Positions 60,196 through 64,000 of a stretch of 64,000 bases of DNA are shown here, one piece after another. The notes beneath the pieces are model-generated. The model saw only the letters and a list, made by a program, of their open reading frames with translations. It was not told where the DNA came from and did no database searches. Position 1 is the first letter of the stretch. Every line of letters begins with the position of its first letter. This DNA is from Faecalibacterium prausnitzii (GTDB lineage: Bacteria; Bacillota; Clostridia; Oscillospirales; Ruminococcaceae), in contig SFDE01000012.1 in NCBI GenBank assembly GCA_004558805.1, forward strand, positions 65,730-129,729, given 5' to 3'. Position numbers and translations under genes: made by a program.

Positions 60196-60316
60196 GCCGT
60201 GGCACCCTGTCTCTGAGGATGAATATGTTGAAGTGCTTAGATTCTGCGCAGAACGCGAAGGCTGCATCTGCTTCGAGTACCACCGAAGACACGGCCTGAG
60301 TCGACTGAAGAAATAA
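60095..60316 (+). CDS. Small phage protein overlapping the repressor end
   Basis: The frame from an ATG at 60095 gives 73 residues, the first 33 overlapping the repressor gene. The part beyond the overlap (KPWHPVSEDEYVEVLRFCAEREGCICFEYHRRHG) looks protein-like. AGAAGG lies before the ATG. It may be a separate gene or the remainder of a longer repressor after a frameshift. Confidence 0.5.
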   Translation: MHTISRITPKTKKEEKTKEPIQLAGTTKKSDSGKPWHPVSEDEYVEVLRFCAEREGCICFEYHRRHGLSRLKK

Positions 60317-60365
60317 GTATCTAGGTAGTGGCTGAGGGCCTCCCCCTGTGAAGCCAAAAAAGAAA

Positions 60366-60404
60366 GAGGGAGAGCCGTCCGTGTGGGCAGCTCTCCCTTT
60401 TTAT
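60366..60404 (+). terminator. Terminator of the repressor operon
   Basis: AGGGAGAGC pairs with GCTCTCCCT around a 15-base loop, followed by TTTTTAT. Confidence 0.85.
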
Positions 60405-60424
60405 GTGGAAAGGATGATATACTT

Positions 60425-60823
60425 ATGGTGTGGTCTGAAATTTGGGATTCTTCGATTCACTCTCTCCCGGAGCAGGTGAAGCGTCGTCTGAACGGTGAGA
60501 AGATCAAAGCGGATGCAATCACGGTCAATGTGGAAGATCAGACGGCGGTGGTCGTCGGTTCTGATCCTGAACCGTACCGGGTTTCGCTGTCAAAGTGTTC
60601 CTGCTTCGACTTCGCCAGCAGGGAGTGGCCCTGCAAGCACATATACCGTCTGGCCTCGGAACTTGGGATGCTGGAGGACTGGCCGAAGGTCAGTCGTAGT
60701 GGAAGCAAGGCTGCGCTGGAAGACGCACAGGCTGAAATTGAGCGGTGGAGGCAAGAGTTCCTTGCTGGGAACATCTCAGCAAAGAAATACGTCAAAATTG
60801 CGGACGCTCTCATGTCCAAATAA
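60425..60823 (+). CDS. SWIM zinc-finger phage protein
   Basis: A 132-residue protein from the ATG at 60425 (AAAGGA upstream). The SWIM motif CSCFDFASREWPCKHIYRLA is near residue 58 and predicts DNA or protein binding. The C-terminal part is helical. It lies directly before the integrase gene on the same strand, and might act as a recombination accessory factor. Confidence 0.8.
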   Translation: MVWSEIWDSSIHSLPEQVKRRLNGEKIKADAITVNVEDQTAVVVGSDPEPYRVSLSKCSCFDFASREWPCKHIYRLASELGMLEDWPKVSRSGSKAALEDAQAEIERWRQEFLAGNISAKKYVKIADALMSK

Positions 60824-60860
60824 AAAGCCGTCCTCGGTGGGCGGCGGGAGGTTGCTCTGA

Positions 60861-62398
60861 ATGTGTGCAAAAAAGAAACCGGCCATGCTTGAGCCGGATA
60901 TGCAGGATGCCGTGATCTACACTCGGTACTCGTCTCATAACCAGCGGGACTGCTCCATCGAGCAGCAGGTGGCGGACTGCGAGATTTTTGCCAGGCAGAA
61001 CAACCTCCGGGTGGTAAAGGTCTACGCCGATCGGCATCTGTCTGGCACTACCGATAACCGCCCCCAGTTCCAGCAAATGCTGAAGGATGCCGCTCACGGC
61101 CACTGGGCTTATGTGATCTGCTGGAAGATCGACCGCTTTGCCCGGAACCGCTACGATTCGGCCACATACAAGTTCCGGCTGAAAAAGGCCGGGGTGCGGG
61201 TCCTCTATGCAAAGGAGTCCATCCCGGATGGCCCGGAGGGGATTCTGCTGGAATCCGTGCTGGAGGGGTCTGCTGAATATTACAGCGCAGCCCTCGCCCA
61301 GAATATTCGCCGGGGCATGAAATACAACGCCGAGCAGTGCAAGGTGAACTCCGGCTCCATCCCTTTCGGGTACTGCAAGGGGCCGGATGGCCGCTTTGCA
61401 ATCCATGAAGCAAACGCCGAGGTGGTGCGGGAGATCTTCCGCAAGGCTGCGGCGGGGATGCCCTTTGTGGACATCGCCAACGACCTGAACAGCCGGGGGC
61501 TGAAAACCAGCCGGGGCGGGCGGTGGAACAAGGGCAGCTTCCGGCTGCTGATGAACGAGGCCTATATCGGGGTGTATCATTTCTCGGACACCCGCATCGA
61601 GGGCGGGATGCCCGCTCTCATCGATCAGGGCACCTTTTGGGCGGCGAATGAGCGGCTGAAAGCAAATAGCAGCGTCCGGGGTCGTCACCAAGACGGCGGG
61701 GACTACCTGCTGACCGGGAAGCTGAAGTGCGCCCACTGCGGGTCCTACATGATCGGATTCTCCGGCACCGGGAAGAGCGGCGAGCTGCATTACTACTACG
61801 GCTGCCAAAAGCGGCGGCGGGAGCGAGCTTGCAAAAAGGCCAACGTGCCCCGCGAGTGGATTGAGCGGGTTGTCGTGAAGGCCGCTCTGGACTACGTCCT
61901 CCGGCCTGACGTGATGGAGTGGATTGCGGATGCCGTGATGGAGTATCAGGAGCGGGAGGCGGCTTCTGCGCAGCTGGCAGCCCTGACCGCCGAACTGGAA
62001 GAAAACCAAAAGGCCACCGACAACGTGATGAAGGCCATCGAAGCCGGAATCATCACCTCGACCACAAAGCAGCGGCTTCTGGATCTGGAAGCCAAGGCCC
62101 AAGATCTGAAGCGGGCCATCGAACTGGAAAAGTTGAGCCACGTCCGGCTGGAGCGTGATCAGGTTCTCTTTTGGCTGGATCGCTTCCGGGGCGGCAGCTT
62201 GCAGAGCCAAGAGTTCCGGCGCAAGGTCATTGATGCCTTTGTGTCGGTGGTCTACCTGTCCGATGATCACCTGCGGATTGCTTTCAACTATTCGGGGGGT
62301 TCTAACGCCGAGGCCGACTTCGACCTCGTCATGGACGCGGAGGCGGCGGCTGGCGAACTGTCCAGAAAGTTCGCACAAGGTCACGTTGCCTCCACCAA
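60861..62398 (+). CDS. int: Large serine integrase (open-ended in the integrated state)
   Basis: The resolvase domain starts AVIYTRYSSHNQRDCSIEQQ with the catalytic Ser24, followed by the recombinase domain (GSIPFGYCKGPDGRF), a zinc ribbon (LKCAHCGSYMIGFSG...YYGCQKRRRERAC) and a coiled coil near 370-430. Codon 510 is the first codon of the attachment core, so 509 residues precede it. In the lysogen no stop codon is met until 63407, and the frame crosses the old tmRNA terminator. In the excised circle it would end with ASTKCESGEPLFRPDHAAP and TGA (528 residues). The end coordinate given is the end of the core. Confidence 0.92.
62388..62398 (+). other. attR core inside the integrase gene
   Basis: GCCTCCACCAA again, read in the integrase frame as Ala-Ser-Thr-(Asn). 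The next bases, CCGCAATGCGG, are host DNA that once followed the tmRNA directly. Confidence 0.85.
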
Positions 62399-62414
62399 CC
62401 GCAATGCGGTAGAA

Positions 62415-62462
62415 CCCGCAGAATCCAGCGAACAACCGCCGGATTCTGCGGGATTTTTGTTT
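62415..62462 (+). terminator. Original tmRNA terminator, displaced by the prophage
   Basis: CCCGCAGAATCC pairs perfectly with GGATTCTGCGGG around a 14-base loop, followed by ATTTTTGTTTT. Before integration it lay about 20 bases after the tmRNA CCA end. Now it lies 17 bases after attR, within the still-open integrase frame. Confidence 0.88.
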
Positions 62463-62796
62463 TCTTCCATGGTCACAGTCACGCTTTCCGGACAGTCGGT
62501 GCCCGGTGTAAGCAGATTAAACCGCACCACCGCCCGGTCCTCAAAGAGCGTCACCGAGGACACAAAGGTGTCCAGCAGGCGGCGGCTGTACGCCACCGTT
62601 TCCTCTCCGTCCTCCCGCCGGAACTGCTCCAGCATAAACTCCAGCTGGTCCCGGGTAAAGACCGGCGGCGCAGGCGGGTCCGGGATCTGGTCCATCCGGG
62701 TGATCTGTAATTTGCCTGCGGTCTGGTCGACCCCGGTGAAGCGCAGGAAGCCGCTTTCCCTTTCAGACGACAAAGACCCTTATCGAAAGAACAAAA

Positions 62797-62830
62797 GCGC
62801 TCACAGGGCTTTTTCAGCCGTTGTGAGCGC
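62797..62830 (-). terminator. Terminator of the padR-cobalamin gene unit
   Basis: GCGCTCACA pairs with TGTGAGCGC, with an inner GGCT/AGCC pair. On the reverse strand it is followed by TTTTGTTCTTT and lies 80 bases after the adenosyltransferase stop. Confidence 0.7.
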
Positions 62831-62909
62831 ACATGGTTCCTTGCTATGTCATGCCGGTTCCGGGGAGATGGTTTTCATGCCTCGCTCCACCTTCTGTAAA
62901 GACAGGGTC

Positions 62910-63425
62910 TTAGTATTCGATGCCCTTCCGGGCGGCAATGCCGCTCTGATAAGGGTGGCGCTGGCACTGCATCTCGGTGATATAGTCGGCGGCGTCCCGC
63001 ATCCAGTCCGGCGCCCCATGGGCGGTAAGAACGCATTCCTGTCCGGCAGGACGCCGCAGCACTGCCTTTTGCAGCAGCTCCTTATCCACCATATCCAGTT
63101 CCCAGGCACTGCCTGCCTCATCCAGGATCAGCAGATCTGCATCCTCTGCCACTGCGGCAGCAAGATTCCGGTCCTGCAGGGCACGGGTCTGTTCCTTTTC
63201 TTCCGGGGTCATGCGGGACACAAATTTCTGCCCTGCCTTGCCCCGGAACACCTTTGCTCCCAGCCGTTCCAACAGCGGGATCTCCCCGCTTTTTCCGCCT
63301 TTGAGGAACTGCACGATGACCACTCGCCTGCCGCTGCCCAAACTGCGCAGGGCAAGCCCCATGGCGGCAGTGGTCTTGCCCTTGCCGTCCCCGTAGTACA
63401 GATGTAAAAGTCCCTTTTGTTCCAT
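62910..63425 (-). CDS. cobO: Cob(I)yrinic acid a,c-diamide adenosyltransferase
   Basis: A 171-residue CobA/CobO/BtuR-type enzyme that transfers the 5'-deoxyadenosyl group from ATP to cob(I)alamin precursors. The P-loop is LYYGDGKGKTTAAMGLALR near the start, then VVIVQFLKGGKSGE and LLILDEAGSAWELD. The last residues are short for the family but plausible. It begins four bases after the PadR-type gene and is probably cotranscribed with it. Confidence 0.92.
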   Translation of the reverse strand: MEQKGLLHLYYGDGKGKTTAAMGLALRSLGSGRRVVIVQFLKGGKSGEIPLLERLGAKVFRGKAGQKFVSRMTPEEKEQTRALQDRNLAAAVAEDADLLILDEAGSAWELDMVDKELLQKAVLRRPAGQECVLTAHGAPDWMRDAADYITEMQCQRHPYQSGIAARKGIEY

Positions 63426-63429
63426 CCTG

Positions 63430-63723
63430 TCATCCTCTTTTTGTAAAGATCTTCTCTACCAATCCACAGAGCTGTCCCCAATCCTGCCGGAACTCAAGAA
63501 GTGCCTGCCGCCCTTCTTCTGTTACAACATAATATTTCCGGCTCGGTCCCTTGGGGGAAGGTCTGCGTTCTACTGTAACCTTTCCCTGCTGCTCCAACCG
63601 TAAGAGAAGCGGATACAGCGTGCTTTCGCTTAAATCGGAGAAGCCCACCTGCTTCAGGTTCATAACGATCTCATAGCCATAGGTCGGTTTTCTGCTGATG
63701 AGTTTCAGAACACAAAATTCCAA
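63430..63723 (-). CDS. PadR family regulator, N-terminus apparently frameshifted
   Basis: The frame encodes a PadR winged helix: LEFCVLKLISRKPTYGYEIVMNL, STLYPLLLRLEQQGKV and SRKYYVVTEEGRQAL. The only available start in this frame is a TTG without a ribosome site. In another frame, a GTG at 63754 with a perfect AGGAGG begins MENNTQLLKR, the usual PadR N-terminus, and then runs out of frame. A net two-base loss (or one-base gain) near 63727 would join them. It may be a real mutation or a sequence error. Confidence 0.75.
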   Translation of the reverse strand: MEFCVLKLISRKPTYGYEIVMNLKQVGFSDLSESTLYPLLLRLEQQGKVTVERRPSPKGPSRKYYVVTEEGRQALLEFRQDWGQLCGLVEKIFTKRG

Positions 63724-63802
63724 AACGCTTGAGCAGCTGTGTGTTATTTTCCACCGGTGTTCCTCCTTTCCGCTATTTTGTATTGCGTAGTAGCTTGTCT
63801 AT

Positions 63803-63831
63803 ATTGTATTACATAGTAGTGTTTCTGTCAA
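63803..63831 (-). promoter_or_regulatory. Promoter and PadR-type operator repeats
   Basis: On the reverse strand TTGACA (63826-63831) and TACAAT (63803-63808), 17-base spacer. Two direct repeats, TTGTATTNCRTAGTAG on the plus strand, lie at 63778-63793 and 63804-63819, 26 bases apart. They are likely operators of the PadR-type regulator (autoregulation). Confidence 0.7.
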
Positions 63832-63883
63832 AAACCGGACACATCGTCATTTCCGCCAAAGATCATGCCATATTTTTATGCAA

Positions 63884-63915
63884 CAAAAAAGCCCTGAGAT
63901 ATCTCTCAGAGCTTT
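63884..63915 (-). terminator. Terminator of the rRNA operon
   Basis: CTGAGAT pairs with ATCTCTCAG (one bulge), with an outer AGC/GCT, followed on the reverse strand by GGGCTTTTTTG. It lies just after the 5S rRNA 3' end. Confidence 0.75.
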
Positions 63916-63924
63916 CTGTTCAAG

Positions 63925-64000
63925 TCGGCGACTACCTATTTTCACAAGCCGTTTCCAGCTAACTATCTTCGGCACAAGTGAGCTTAACTTCTGTGTTCGG
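63925..64000 (-). rRNA. rrf: 5S ribosomal RNA, 3' part (5' end outside window)
   Basis: The reverse strand reads CCGAACACAGAAGTTAAGC, then GCCGAAGATAGTT and GAAAATAGGTAG, the typical end of a 5S rRNA. The 3' end near 63925 is approximate. An rRNA operon therefore lies to the right, transcribed towards this window. Confidence 0.92.

Larger units (their letters stand above)
14546..62398. mobile_element. Complete tailed prophage inserted at the tmRNA 3' end
   Basis: A 47.9 kb element is bounded by the direct repeat GCCTCCACCAA at 14546-14556 and 62388-62398. It has a serine integrase at the right end, divergent repressor/Cro-like genes, replication, packaging, lambda-type head, P2-type contractile tail, DGR and lysis modules. 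The head and tail types come from different classical phage lineages, so it is a mosaic myovirus. No essential module is visibly missing apart from the split helicase, so it could be inducible. Confidence 0.93.
62381..62773 (-). pseudogene. Remnant of a second serine recombinase (C-terminal end)
   Basis: Reading leftward from a TTG at 62773 gives about 130 residues. PPVFTRDQLEFMLEQFRRED, then SRRLLDTFVSSVTLFEDRAVVRFNL, is the C-terminal module of large serine recombinases and parallels the integrase here (DAFVSVVYLSDDHLRIAFNY). The catalytic, recombinase and zinc-ribbon parts are missing. The frame passes through the tmRNA terminator and the attR core. It is a trace of an older element beside the same attachment site. 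Confidence 0.75.

Noticed and set aside
60810..62435. A 541-codon frame antisense to the integrase
   Set aside because: No family features; the integrase on the plus strand is clear.
62399..63407. The integrase frame continues for about 340 codons to 63407
   Set aside because: It is antisense to the recombinase remnant and the adenosyltransferase gene, has no protein-like features there and lies beyond a strong terminator. It is an accident of integration and not a real fusion protein.

Overview
The window comes from a fairly GC-rich Clostridia chromosome. Gene order (SRP RNA-dnaX-ebfC-recR, then smpB and tmRNA), protein sequences and codon use suggest Oscillospiraceae, most likely Faecalibacterium or a close relative. 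This is judged by eye, without a database search. It holds one complete-looking 48 kb prophage between two stretches of host housekeeping genes.

Left host part (1-14556): a DegV-family protein cut by the window edge, a DUF1836 regulator, release factor 2 encoded without the usual programmed frameshift, a zinc-finger membrane protein, galU, a DEAD_2 helicase with a nuclease-like domain, a P-loop ATPase, a type-4 uracil-DNA glycosylase, pta, SRP RNA, dnaX, ebfC, recR, smpB and the 3' part of the tmRNA gene. Right host part (62399-64000): a serine-recombinase remnant, a cobalamin adenosyltransferase with a PadR-type regulator whose 5' end looks frameshifted, and the 3' end of a 5S rRNA gene.

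Prophage (14546-62398): the ends are an 11-bp direct repeat, GCCTCCACCAA, at the 3' end of the tmRNA gene (attL) and inside the 3' end of a large serine integrase gene (attR). A small accessory arm (14.7-16.7 kb) has two rightward operons with near-identical promoter-operator copies flanking a leftward HTH gene. From 59.6 kb down to 16.9 kb nearly everything is transcribed leftward: a Cro-like HTH gene, small early genes, a helicase split in two, an SSB-like protein, a primase-helicase beside a ten-copy iteron cluster (probable origin), a VRR-NUC protein, a late-regulator-like protein, a methyltransferase, a lambda-type head module, a P2-type contractile tail module, a diversity-generating retroelement (DGR) acting on a tail protein, and lysis genes. 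The repressor, a SWIM-finger protein and the integrase are read rightward at the right end.

The most notable arrangement is at the ends. The attachment core lies in frame inside the integrase gene. In the integrated state the integrase frame loses its own stop codon and runs into the old tmRNA terminator before meeting any stop, so its mRNA should be non-stop. After excision the joined sequence supplies 19 codons, a TGA and a phage terminator. Integration into the tmRNA gene would therefore turn the integrase message into a substrate of the tmRNA system itself. Other points of interest are the DGR with 13 adenine-specific changes out of 14, the split SNF2 helicase, a -1 frameshift tail-chaperone gene, the iteron origin and the repeat-extended tail protein I.
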